Source: Epiperipatus broadwayi (lineage: Eukaryota > Onychophora > Udeonychophora > Euonychophora > Peripatidae). From it: a stretch of DNA of 64,000 nt. The stretch lies in assembly GCA_028023455.1 (NCBI GenBank), contig JAQFVV010000031.1, positions 3,226,001 through 3,290,000 of the forward strand, read 5' to 3'. Position 1 is the stretch's first letter. Every line of letters begins with the position of its first letter. Positions 23,340 through 35,785 of this stretch are shown here, in pieces. The notes beneath the pieces were generated by a model. It saw only the letters and a program-made list of their open reading frames with translations, ran no database searches and had not been told where the DNA came from. Position numbers and translations under genes: made by a program.

Positions 23340-25870
23340 AAAAAGTGGAAGAACAACATTGTGGAGATGGATATGGGTTTGAATAGAACTATTCAAATTA
23401 ACAAAAGACAGGAAGTGCATATAATTCTAATTTATGCCCTCAACAAATTCTCATTGTGCTATATTGAATTTTATATGAACATACAAAATATCACATGATC
23501 ACATTTCCAAAATACTTTGATCAGACTAAATACAACATTTTAAAATTGACATGAAAGACATTAGTGCTAGAATTGATAAATGATTGAAAGATGAAAATAC
23601 TGAGAATAAATTTGAATATTATAATATAAATGAGAGAGGACATAGCCTTGTGAAAGTAGAAAAAAATTATATACTATAAATTCTTTCTTTGAAATAGGCA
23701 TGAATGCATCCAAATGAAGATAGAACAGAATTTGAATGTATTTAGATGAGAAGAAAGTATGGATTTCAATATTGCAATTTTTTTTTTATATGTCAAAGTA
23801 TCAGCTGGGAAGCGAACCCGGAACAACTGCTTGTAAGGCAGCTGTGCTAACCACTCGGCCACCAATGCTTGACAATATTGTAATTTTATTACTAAATTTA
23901 ACATAGGATATAACCATTGATTAGTGAGTTATAGATATTATCAAAACAAAACTTGAAAGATGGAAATTATGAAGAAAAACAGTGTTAATAGTTGATACTC
24001 CTAATCTTGAGGAACACTCCAATGAATTTAAATTAGAATTTGTATTGTTAATATTGTCAATTTTTGGTTAAATGAAATTAATAAGATAACTGGTACACTA
24101 TTAAGAACTGCAACAAAAATAAATGATAAAAATATGTTAACAATTTTTAGTAAATTTTTTTAGAGATACAAAGAAAAGAAGGAATATAAAATATTTTAAA
24201 AATGATTTATAAAAAGTTTATAAAATGGTACAAAAAAAAATTAATAACAATATAAATAAATGTAATTGTGAATTTGAAAGGAAAATTATAGAAAAGAATA
24301 AAAGTCTCAAAAATACTTTGGAATTAGAAGGTAAATTATTTATTGCAATAAAAAGAAAAAAATTAACTATTATTAATAGAAATAATATGTAAAATGTATA
24401 GAAGAGTTCTGTAAAAAATTATATAGTTGTAAAGAACAAGAAAATAAAGTATCTTCTACAGTTTGTCCATTTTCTTAAATGCCCAACATTTTAAACGAAG
24501 AAGTGACATATGCAATTAAATTTGTGAAGAAGGGAAAAACTTTAGAAAATGATGGAATTATTGGCATCTTAAAAAGTAGGTAAAGAAATAGAAAAAAATG
24601 TTGAAAAGATATATATCAAATGATAAAGATGTACCTAATGATTTGAAGAATGCAGTAGCAATAGTTGATAAAAAAGATATTAAAAATTACAAAGCTATTA
24701 ATATCTACTATCAGTTATATACAAAATCTTTAACAAAATAATGACAACTCGTCTCCAATAAACTTTGGATTTTAACCAATCAAAAGAACATTGGATATAA
24801 AAGTGATTTTAGCATAGTGGAGCACCTCTAAGCATTGAGAGAAATTATAAAAAAGACTAATGAATATGAGTTATCATTATGCGTAGGTATTGTAGATTAT
24901 GAATAGAAATTTATTTCAGTAGATGGTTATAAAAGCTTTGGATCATCATGATATAAACTCAGAATATTCTCACATTCCACAGAACATTTATCAAAATGCA
25001 ACAGTAATAATTACATTACATTATGGTACTAAAAAAATTAGTATTGAGAAGGTAATTCGACAGGGCGCTTCTATATCTCCATATCTTTTTACAGCTGTTT
25101 GACAAAATATTTTGTGGATTAAAATGGGAAGCTAAGAGAACAAAAGAAAATGGATACTACTTAAGTCATTTAAATTTTTCAGATATTTTGCAAATGTTGC
25201 TTCAGAGTTTCGAGAAATATTGGAAGAGTTATTAAATGAAGAGAAGAATGTAGGTCTAAAGATAATATATGTTAAATTGATTAATGTTCTACGGATTTTC
25301 TTGGAGGAAGAAGATAAAAATTGATAGACATGAATTAAATGAAATTAACAACTACCAATACCTTGTCAGGTTATTAATATAAATAAAAACACAATGGATA
25401 AAATTAACAATAGAATTTAACTAGGAAACATATCTATGTGTTTGATAAAGAAGATTTTTAATAGAAGTATTTTACCACTTTTTACTTATGAATTTGAGGC
25501 TTGGACATCGAACAGAAAAACAATATAGTAACTTCAAACTACTCAATGAAGTATAGTGAAATGTATGTTAGGGATAACAAGAAAAAGTCAAAAATGAAAT
25601 ATATGGATGAGTGAATAAACAAATATCATTGAGATGATTGAAAGAATTAAAAAACTAAAATAGTGTTAGGTGGGACATATTTCTAGAAGATATGATAATA
25701 GATAAACAATTGAAATTTTAAATTGAATTCCAAAAGATTGTCAAAGACCTAGGAAGAGACATGTGAGATGGATTGTTAAATGAAAGTTTGCTGATATGTT
25801 ATGGCTAAAATCTTCCAGATATCAGAGAAACTGAATTAAATTTAGAGAGACTATCATCTATGATTAATTA
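23340..25870 (+). pseudogene. Decayed plus-strand RTE-like LINE, same family as the copy at 6080-8810
   Basis: In order on the plus strand: near 23430-23460 VHIILIYALNKFS is the middle of the endonuclease (QVYAPT region); near 23620-23720 NINERGHSLVKVEKN, then MHPNEDRTEFECI, match the GxRNERGxxLV and WxxPxGxxxNEIDYI stretches; 24479-24565 reads MPNILNEEVTYAIKFVKKGK at the RT start; 25185-25270 reads RYFANVASEFREILEELL, then NVGLKI, with the catalytic FADD changed to FANV; 25470-25520 reads TYEFEAWTSNRKT; and 25650-25760 reads VGHISRRYDNR, then IPKDCQRPRKRH. Stops are frequent and several stand where the family normally has Trp. A SINE splits it at 23781-23872. Confidence 0.75.
23781..23872 (-). 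repeat. tRNA-derived SINE inserted in the LINE, with target-site duplication
   Basis: On the minus strand it reads TGGTGGCCGAGTGGTTAGCA (A box at 23851-23861), an anticodon-arm-like GCTGCCTTACAAGCAGT (TAC loop), then CCGGGTTCGCTTCCC (B box at 23808-23818), then about 30 nt and a poly-A tail seen as T's at the left end. The flanks repeat CAATATTGCAATTT (23767-23780) and CAATATTGTAATTT (23873-23886), a 14 bp target duplication with one difference. The acceptor stem does not pair, so it is a SINE and not a tRNA gene. It would use LINE machinery to move. Confidence 0.85.
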
Positions 25871-25883
25871 GTAATGGTTTAAA

Positions 25884-27052
25884 ATGATGATTATGAATAG
25901 ATTGATGCTATTTTTAATAAGTGATTTTATAATTTTAATCAGGAAGAACATCATTGATATCAGTTTAATTTTTCTTAATGTTAAGCAGAGAGTTTGTATC
26001 TTGAGGAAGGAAACCATAAATACTGAATATAGTGGTCAATTGTTTTACATTTCTGAAGTGAAAAAAATGATAACGTTAAAAGATGTGAAGATAGTAAAGA
26101 AACTTAAGTGAGAAAATATGTAAATAGGAATTGCATATATTCATGATAGATAGATTTGGTGCAAAAATTAATTTTTGGAGCAATAGTATTTAGAAATTTC
26201 GAACTGTTTTGTATAAAAACAAAATAAGAAAAAAAAAGAATAAAGAAATTAAGAATGAAGATGAGTCTGTAGTTTGGCTTTAAAAATTTAATAGATTTCT
26301 GGTGTCTTATTCGCCTTTGTGACCACCTTTAAATTTTTTTTTGAAAATAGATATTAGAATAGTATCCTACCTATGCTTTTTATCTTCACAAATTATCTGA
26401 TTAAAATTCTATAAATATACTGATAATAATGTTATTAAATCGAATGTGTGATTATTATAATTCACAATTTAATATACTCATTATATATTAATCACTTAGA
26501 TTAATTTAAAGCAAGAATCTTATGAGTCTCTTTCTATTAATCATCTCTCTTCATTAACTGCGAGATAGTGTGTGTATTTGCGCAATCAAATTTCCATTTT
26601 TAAATTACATACATAGCAAGTCTTACTTCATTATTTTTCCCTTTGTTTTCTATAACTTTTTATTCTTTATCTTTCTGTCTTTTGTTTTTTTTTTTTTAAT
26701 GTTCATACTGCTTTATAACATTTGCTAAAGATGATTGAGTATTTATTCTTTAGTTAAAAGTAAGTAGATATCCATTTATTTATCAATAAATTTTTAAACC
26801 TGTTTGGAAGCTGGAAAAAAAAAAATTTCTAGCCTGAATTTAAACTCCAGATCATGGTGATGATAAGCAGATATTCTGAACTATGAAATTTCATATACAA
26901 ATGTAATGCTTTATTAGTCATTGTAAATTATCGCAGACTTCTAAATTATATCGCTATCATATTTACTCAACTTAAAACATTTCTACAAATGTATGAAGAT
27001 AAAAACGGCTATAAATTCTATTTTAAATTTAAAAACAATTCTTATTAATAAA
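25884..27052. other. AT-rich stretch without a recognised gene
   Basis: A 75-codon plus-strand frame at 25884-26111 is low-complexity and follows directly on the decayed LINE; I do not regard it as a gene. Near 26815-26885 the minus strand has a weak tRNA-like look (GTTCAGAATATCTGCTTATC, then GAGTTTAAATTCAGG) next to a poly-A/T run, possibly an old SINE. Confidence 0.5.
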
Positions 27053-27150
27053 CAAGCTTTGTGTTAAATGCTTAGCCAGAGAAAGCATTTAAAATATCTC
27101 TGTCAGGAACCCCTCCCCTTTCTCTGGCTAAGCATTTAACACAAAGCTTG
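27053..27150. repeat. Short inverted repeat: 33 bp perfect arms, 32 bp loop
   Basis: The left arm CAAGCTTTGTGTTAAATGCT... (27053-27085) and the right arm (27118-27150) are exact reverse complements over 33 bp. The loop is 27086-27117. There is no T-run or gene beside it that would make it a terminator, so it is most likely a tiny fold-back element or a local inverted duplication. Confidence 0.95.
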
Positions 27151-28720
27151 TTGAGGAATTGGCAATCCTCATTGTTTATAACTTACAAGCTTAAGAGAAT
27201 AGGGTCATGTGATCTATGATTCTTATTTTGACTAATTCTTATTAATATTTCTAACTTATTAATATCACTATTTTTTTTATTTAGTTTATTAAATAGTCAT
27301 AATAACTTTTTCTTCTTTAATATAATCTTTTTTAATTGTTTGTACAATAAATGGAGTTTGGCTTTCCACTTCATTTAAATGCAAATTCATTATAAATTCG
27401 TTTTCTATTAGAATATTAACGTAATAAAGAAAACAACGTATTTATTAACTTTTTGTTATTGTCCAACGATTACTGTTTAATAATAACGTGAAAGGCTGAA
27501 ATCTTTGACCGATGCACCTTAAAAATGCTTATGTTTAAAAATGATTATTGTTTAAGTATATTTTTTTAAAAATCTTATAATAAATATTTTCTCCTCTCTT
27601 AGCACCGTTTTGACATCTTATATCAGTACTGGATCGTTTATCTTAATTGTTTTCTATAACTGATTTTCTTTATGGATAATTCCTTATCTATTTCATTTTG
27701 CATGGAAAACATTTCAATTACTAAAGTAAAAGCATAAATTATCCCGAATATTTATGGCACTAATCTTTTTTATTATTAACATTTTTCGTTAAATCTTATA
27801 ATTGAAATTGTATTACCTATTCTTCAATATAGTTTTGGAGTTCAATTCAATTATAAAATCTTAATCTCTGTCTGAAGATAGATCTAGAAAAGTGAACATT
27901 TTTTGATTTCTTTTCTTAAACTTCTGTATCCCGTTTCGGCTTTTGAAATAAAATGTTTTATTAGCTAAAAATTCAAAAATATATTAACAATATGATAAAT
28001 TGCAAAATAATGTAATTGTTTTAGTAACTGGGAAAATTCCAGTTGTTTTACCAAATTATAAACATCTGCAAATAATTAAATTTGATGATTACTTTCTTAT
28101 TTAATTAAAACAGAACTTGTTTACACTCTGTTTAATTTTTTTATTTATTTATATTTTTTCAATTATATAGCTACAAGTGCGTACGAGCCTTTTTAAGTTA
28201 AAAAAATGCATACAAAGACATGTTTATTGGAAAAAAAGATCCAAGTAAAATTCATAGATTTAGAATGTCTATGCAAATATTTATGAACTATAATAAAATA
28301 GTTATATATATATGTGTAATTATTTTGAATTATAATAAGGCACATCTTTCACGTTATTAATAATGGTAGAAATAAATAATTTTATACAGAAATAGTTTAG
28401 ATTGTAATCATTAACTATTGAATTTAAGTGGACTTATATATATAATATTTCATGGTTTCTATACTAAGAATCAGTATAAGGATTGTCTTTGAAGCACAGT
28501 AAATAATGTCCAATTAATCAATAATTAATTCTCATTAGATTAATCTTTTATGCAACATTGAACACTCAAAATTATTTCCGTTTGTAGAAGTTTATATGAA
28601 TTAATTATTACAGTTGTAGCATCAAATCTTCCACTCTTACAATGTGTTTGAATATAATTACCATGAATATGTTTGAGTAATATATAAATTTATGTTAAAA
28701 CGAAGATTTTTGCCCTACAG
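27151..28720. other. AT-rich stretch without a recognised gene
   Basis: No coding frame, RNA gene or repeat that I can assign. Confidence 0.6.
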
Positions 28721-28813
28721 ATATAAATGATATATTATTCCGGTTCATTTGTGTCGGGTTCATTAGTACAATGAATGGTACACAAATGAACCCGGATAAT
28801 ATATCATTTATAT
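28721..28813. repeat. 93 bp imperfect palindrome
   Basis: ATATAAATGATATATTATTC (from 28721) followed by CGGTTCATTTGTG is mirrored by CACAAATGAACCCGG and then ATAATATATCATTTATAT ending at 28813. The arms are about 33-35 bp, nearly perfect, with a loop that itself contains TCATTAGTACAATGA. It is a free-standing hairpin with no gene nearby. Confidence 0.9.
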
Positions 28814-31800
28814 TTATACAGGTATCGAATTTAGACTAAAAATAATGTCCACAGGTGATAAATAAGTAAATGACTTTCAATCAGAAGATTAAACCAAAAA
28901 CCACACATCACCAAAAATACCTCTAGATAGTTTGTGTGCTGGGTATTCTTTTTGATAGTCTTTTCTATTTACTCTGCTTTTTTACTTTACAGTCTTACTT
29001 TAGGACCTAGATGTCATAACCTCTCATAGTGACAAAGGGATTGTGGGTTTAAGCAATCACATTTTATGCTTGAGAAATTCTATTACTAATCTTTTTATTT
29101 TTATTAAAACAAGTTCTTATGATGAGAAAGTAATGGCAGAAATTGATGTGGTAGAATTGACGTCCTTAGCTGTTGATCTTGCATGAGGTAGTAAATCTAT
29201 TACTAATTGCTTTGTAATTAAATTCTAAATAGGAGTTTCAACTTGGAAAATGATTATAAGGTAAATGATTTGACTATTATTTGCCTACCACAAAGGATAA
29301 AATCTATAAAAAAGTTAATCTAAAAAGAAGATAAATCAGTAGAAATAGTTGCAAAATGAGTAATGATAATGATAATAGATCATAAAACAATGGTTATAAT
29401 AGAAGTATGTACTTCACCTTTTTAAATGTTTTTATTTAATTAGAAACTTTTGTTTGTTTGTATAGGTTAATTTTGTAATTGATTTTAAACATATTTTTAT
29501 CAAATTAATTTACTTCAAATTTTGTACATCTGTTAGATATCAATGACAATGCAGTATCACAAAGGAATATTTCAGGATTGGCCAAATTTCAAACATATTG
29601 ATATCAATTCAGTAATTTTCAATGATTGCATTTATAAAAAAAAAAAAAAACTTACACTAAAAAGTGATAAATAGTCATATCAAAGAGAAATAAAAACAAA
29701 TCTTAATGTCTCTAAATTGTAAAAAAAAATAAAAAAAAAATTTTGGAGTTGATTTTTAATGTGCATTAATTTCTTTTCAAATATTACATTGTTTCTGTTT
29801 TAGGAGTAATTATAAAAATGTTCATATGCTAAGTATATATAAAATATATTTTATAAATAATATTTTTATTTAATGTGCACTAAAAGACCAATTTTATTAA
29901 TTACAAAAATATCTGAATACAAAACAGTTAAAAATAATACATACAAAATATTTTATAGTATATGCTTTTATTTAATGTGTTCTAAAAAGCTATAAATGTC
30001 CCACTCTTTTATTTCAAGTTAAATATAAAAAGCTAAATTATGGTTGAAGAAAAAAAATAGTTTTGACTGCTTAGTACATATTAAATAAAAGTATTTATTA
30101 TAAAATATTATATATATACTCATTTCTAAATACAGATAATCAAATATGTAAACATTGCTTGGTGCACATTCTTTAAAGACCTGAAAAGAGAATATGACTT
30201 GCAGCCAAGACACTATCAAGATTTTCCAAAAGTAAGAAGTTTTATTGAATATATAGAAAGCTGCAAGTTTTTTATGAGATCAGATTACCAAACAAAGTTC
30301 AGTTTGGTAACTTTTGCATGGAAAATATTTAGTCATATCATTAAAAACTAATATTAAAATTGATTTTTGGAATGGTACCTGTTTCTCAGTTATCAATGCT
30401 TATCTTTCAATATTAGATTCAGAAATTTCAAAGAAAGAAAACTTTCTTGCTAATTAGGAATATTATATCAATCTCATTATAAAAACATTTTTTTCTCTCT
30501 TGGGAACTTTGTACAAATAATAAGCTTTGATCCAAAGTTATTGGAAATAATGATATTTATGCTGTAATCTCAAACAGTAAGGTGTTATTGACTTTTTGTG
30601 CAATATGTGGATTGATTAACATAAATACATTGATTAAAGAAAATATCATAGTAAAAAAAAAAACAAATGAATCAATAAACAATGGCATTTTATGGGTTAT
30701 GTTTTACTTAAAAATCAGAATGAAATAATTTTACATTACCCAGCACTTACAGGTATAGGATGTTAAACATAATTGTATTAAAATAGGTCCTATTTCTATA
30801 TTATTGGGAAATTTGATGATTATTTTTAGAAGCAATAGCAATTAAACATTAATATTTACAATTTGAATTTTCAAGCTTGTCTTGGTGTTATTTAAAGCAT
30901 GCAATTTTTTATGCAGTATGTTACAGATATAAATCAGTATATTTTAGGGTTTACAAAAAGAAGAATCTTGATTAAAATTACACTACAGAAATATTATTTA
31001 TTATTGGATAATCTCTAGTCTAATGGATGACTAATAAAAATTATTAAGAATTTTGATTGTTTCTGTCTATGATTCTATTATTACTGACTTAATAATAAAA
31101 AAAATCATGTGTCATTTATCTTTGAATGAATGTAGATATAATAATACTACCATCTGGTTTTCATTATTACATGTGGCTCTAAAATAAAGTGAAAAAATTG
31201 CTTCTAACAGCAAAAAAAAAATAAATTAAATGTGAAACTCATAAATTATATAAAAATATAAAGGCAGAAGCTTAACAACTGACAAGGTGACTTAAATTTT
31301 TTTCTGGATTGAAACTGCAAATGAGAAGATACTCATTTATTAATTGTGGTTACTTTAGATCTTTCTAATCCATTGAAAGTAATATATGGACATGAAAAAA
31401 GATATCATAATTTCTTTAAATTCATTACTAGAATTCTTTTATATAACAATGACAAACAGATGGAGAGAATATTTGGGATAACTTTTGAATAATAATACAA
31501 AACTTCAAATAATGTTTTTGATGATATATCTAACCTAACTACTTATTTAGATTTGGTCAAAGATATTCAGCTTAATGAAGTTAAAAGAGTACTCTGTAAT
31601 TATAATATTGTGCATTCTACAGATCTTGATAAAGTATCTGAGGAAATTTTTAAATTTTCTAGTTATCTTCAAAACTTTAGATTTTTTTAGATTATATGGA
31701 TTTATAAAATTGTATTAAAATTATATTAAATGTTCTTAATATCTTCTCTGCATATGAAGTTATATAATTATTGCATTTAATTTATTACATTTCAGTGATG

Positions 31801-34800
31801 GAGTTGTTATAGTTTATTGTTTCAATTTATAAAAAAAAAGGGAACAGAAAATGCTGCAGTAATCAACTACAACAAAAACACTTTCAATGATTTTAATAAA
31901 TATTTTGCTTTAATTATATCTATCAGTAAGTCAATATGGTTTAGAGAATAAAGAAGCATTATAGATAAAGATATTTCTTGCCAGGCATATGTAAGAAAAC
32001 TGTCATGAATAAAAGTATGATTTAAATATAGTTTTTATTGATTTTCCAAATCATGTGATTCAATTAATTAAAAGAATGTGTGGTATGTTTCAGTTTATTT
32101 GGTTGTCTGTGAAATTTTATTGCTACTATACATCTTCTACTTATATAAAATTGAGAAAAAATCTGAGGTATTTGAAATAAACCTTGATGTTAAATATGAA
32201 TACATATAAATTCCAAATTTATTTTCATTGTCTCTGTCAGTGATCTTTGGAATAATTTACAGGTAGCTTCATAAAAAAGATAGGAATTTGCATTATAAGT
32301 TTGATGATGGGATTTTTAATTTGTACTAATTAAAAAGAAAAAAAACAATTTCAGCCTTTTTGGCTTTTGAATGCATTTCTTTGATGACTTTAGATGTTTA
32401 TAAATATTTTTATTAATTCAAAAGGTTAATATTGAACATAAGCAATAAAAAAACATTGATTTAGTATTTAATGTTGATTTTCTCAAGCAGCCCTTTAATA
32501 GGTAGTACAAAATGAATAACTTTTAGAAACTTTTTAGCCTGGATGATTATCACTTTTAAAATATGAATCAATTTATATGTCTTGGTAATATTTAGGCAGA
32601 AAACCAAACAGTGATGTTAAAGTATAACTTCAATTCTAATATGCTGCAGTTTTTAACAAATTAATTTATGATGCTACTTTTAACAAGTGGAACCACTTTT
32701 GTTTCCAAAAATAATTTGGGCATTAATATTATGAAACTTTCCACATTATTTTATATGAAAGTGAGACTTAAATTTATAACATTAACATATTAACATTGAT
32801 TTGATTTTTCTTGAGATTATTAAAACTAAATAGTTAACGATTCAGATTTGTAAAAATAAAGAAAATCAAGCTGGATTTGAGTGATATTTATATTTGTTAA
32901 GAACACATTCTCAGAGCTTGTTATTGTATGAAATTATTTCTATATAACATTAGTAGGTGCTAACAAAAATGGAAGTACTTTTGATGGCAAAGAAAAATTT
33001 GGGCATTTGGTATATGAAAAGTGAAAAAGCTCAAAGCACTTAATTTATGACATATTGTAATGTAATGGCTAGTCTAATATTTATAATTGACATAATTATT
33101 TGAGGTGATATGATATTGAAAAATTTATTGTTCAAGTCATACTGTTATATTTAATGGAATGTATTATTTTGGATATATATATATATATTGTACACATTTT
33201 AATTGTGCCTTAATTAAAATAGTTAGATGGACAAAATATTAAAAATTTTAAATTTCAATTCAGTAATATTTTTTGTAACCTTTTAAAATTAAAACTACAG
33301 CAATTGCACTTAAAACTACCTTATATAATTTTATTAATGTGTTAAGTAATATTTAAAATGTATATTAATGGTCTGTTATAAGTACAAATTTTAATTATAA
33401 TGTTGTTTAGGGTATAAATAATGTACTAATATTTATTAAAATAATGCAGTTTTTATTGTAAGTAAATCTAAATTTTCATAATTATCTATTAAATCTATAA
33501 GCTACTTATCTTAAAATATTTTAAATAAATCATTAGATAATATTGAGTAAGGCAAAGAATTCTCCAATGAAAGCGTTTCTAATTATATGTGTGTCTGTTT
33601 TGGTGCTTGCATGTATGCTATTTTGCAATATTTAATTTGCTAACAATAATTATTATTTTAATTACTTTAGTTTAAAAAAAGTATTAAAAAATTGATTTGT
33701 ATTTAAGATTTAATAAATACTAAATAGATATGGGAAATAATTTATTTTATGCAATGTTTATTTAATAATATTTAGTTTATTAAATAATTATATTAAAAAA
33801 ATATTTATTACAAATTTAAATATTACATAAGTTAAGTTGCTATTTTTGGAATTTTTTTTTTTCTTTCTGTCATTCTTTAATTAAATCTAAAAATAGAACT
33901 TAAAGTTGGTGATTAGATATCAGTTTTATTGGATGATTGATTTCAGTAGTTAGTGGATCAATTGGGGTTGGCTATATAAGAGAGAGAGAACAAGTGTGTG
34001 GGCTATGTGTGTATGAAAATTATTTAAAAAATTGATTACAATTTTAAAAAGAAAGAGTTAATATTTTTGTTTAAAAAAATGTGTTTCAAATTTTATCTTT
34101 ATTTCAAGCAGCATTAAAATGAAATTAAAAAATTAAACCATTAGTCTACTCTTCAGAAAGAAATGCATGAATGGCTTGGATACAATATTACCAGAATTTT
34201 TGCTTTAATCTACAGCAAAAGTCGACCCTTATAGAAACAATGGACCACACAATGATATATTACATAATTTGTTTATCGTATTATAGAAATGTTTTTCTAT
34301 TTGCTTACAAACTTTTATACAATTTTCAAATAACATAGTATTAACTCCTGAATTAAACTATTTAATCCTCTGCTTTAGCATTCTAATTTTGGAACTGTTA
34401 TTCTAATTATTTCTACTAATATCGTAAATGTTTTTAATGACTTTCAATATAAGATGTTTAAAACATGAATGACTAACTTATTCATCTAACATATTACAAT
34501 ATTATATAATATAACTGCTAAATATAAGTTATATTTAAACCAACTCATTATACTAGTGTATTATTCTGTTATTTTTAAAAGAGAAAAAAATACGGAAATT
34601 TATGTTAAGATTATACTCGGAGAAATAAAATATTTTAGGATATAGTCTAGCTGTCTGCAGTAAAGCTAAAGATTATAATTTATATTTATTTCAATTGGAA
34701 CCACTTATAAGTGGAAAGCTTTCTTTTTACTTAGTTTTAAATTGTTGGAGTTAAATATTAAAAGAACTATAATATTAAAAGAATACACACGGCCAATTAA

Positions 34801-34874
34801 TTAACTTTATCTAAGAGAAAATTATATTTATTATTTCTAACTTTCAAGCTTACTTTCTTACATTGTGAGCAAGT

Positions 34875-34889
34875 GGGGGGGGGGGGGGG
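34875..34889. repeat. G15 homopolymer
   Basis: Fifteen consecutive G in an otherwise very AT-rich area. Its length could vary between reads. Confidence 0.9.
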
Positions 34890-35723
34890 ATTTTAATAAA
34901 TGAATTGACTGTTTAAACGTCTGTTTAAATTTATGTTTCAGGATATGTTTTGGTAAAAGAAAATCAACTTTTATTCATTTTATTTTTGAGGGTTATTATA
35001 TTTAAAGAAATTTACATTTAATGTTTTATATTCATTATTTAGAATTTCAATAGGTATTATATATGGGTGTATACTATAATTTAGTATATAATAGAGTTAT
35101 CTATATTTTAACCTATGTTGAAAGTGTGGTAAAAGATGGTTTATTTTTATATTCAAATGAAACATCACTGGACTTATAACATTTATTAGTAATTTTTATT
35201 GTTTGTTTTAATATATGTTTATTTAGTTTGTTTAATATTATTTTATTTAAAATTTAAAAACAGTAAAATAATCTAAACTGTTTTTTTCTGAAAAATTATT
35301 TCTCATATCTTGCCAATTTGTATTTTAATAATATAATGAATATATGCTTCTGTTTGCAAGATGTTTATTTGGAAAATAATTATTAGTACAGTCACAATTT
35401 TTTATAGTTTAGATGATGAATTATTTTATGAAACACTTATATGAGTTAATTTTTCTCTGGTCTGTGTATGTGCTATTATCAATTAAGTTATACTAGTGCA
35501 TCCTGGTAAGGTAGAGTGTATAGTCCTGTTATTGGGCATTTATTAATTTTTGTGATGGAATTTTGTGTTTTAGTTCTGAGAAACATTTCAGATGTTTTAT
35601 AAAATGTATTAAGATGTCATATCTTCAGTTTACTGCTCAGATGTGTATATTGTGTTTAAACCTAAGGATTTCTTCTCAAATGTAGCTGTTTGGATTTACA
35701 TGGGTATTGAGTCTTTGTATTTT

Positions 35724-35785
35724 ATTCCTGTAGCGCATGGTGTAGGTCATAGGGATTCCTGTAGCACATAGTGTAGGTCATAGGG
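35724..35785. repeat. 31 bp tandem duplication
   Basis: ATTCCTGTAGCGCATGGTGT... at 35724-35754 is repeated at 35755-35785 with two differences (GC to AC and GG to AG). Confidence 0.95.

Noticed and set aside
25884-26111. 75-codon plus-strand frame as the end of the LINE
   Set aside because: It lies beyond the conserved C-terminal domain of the LINE and matches none of it.
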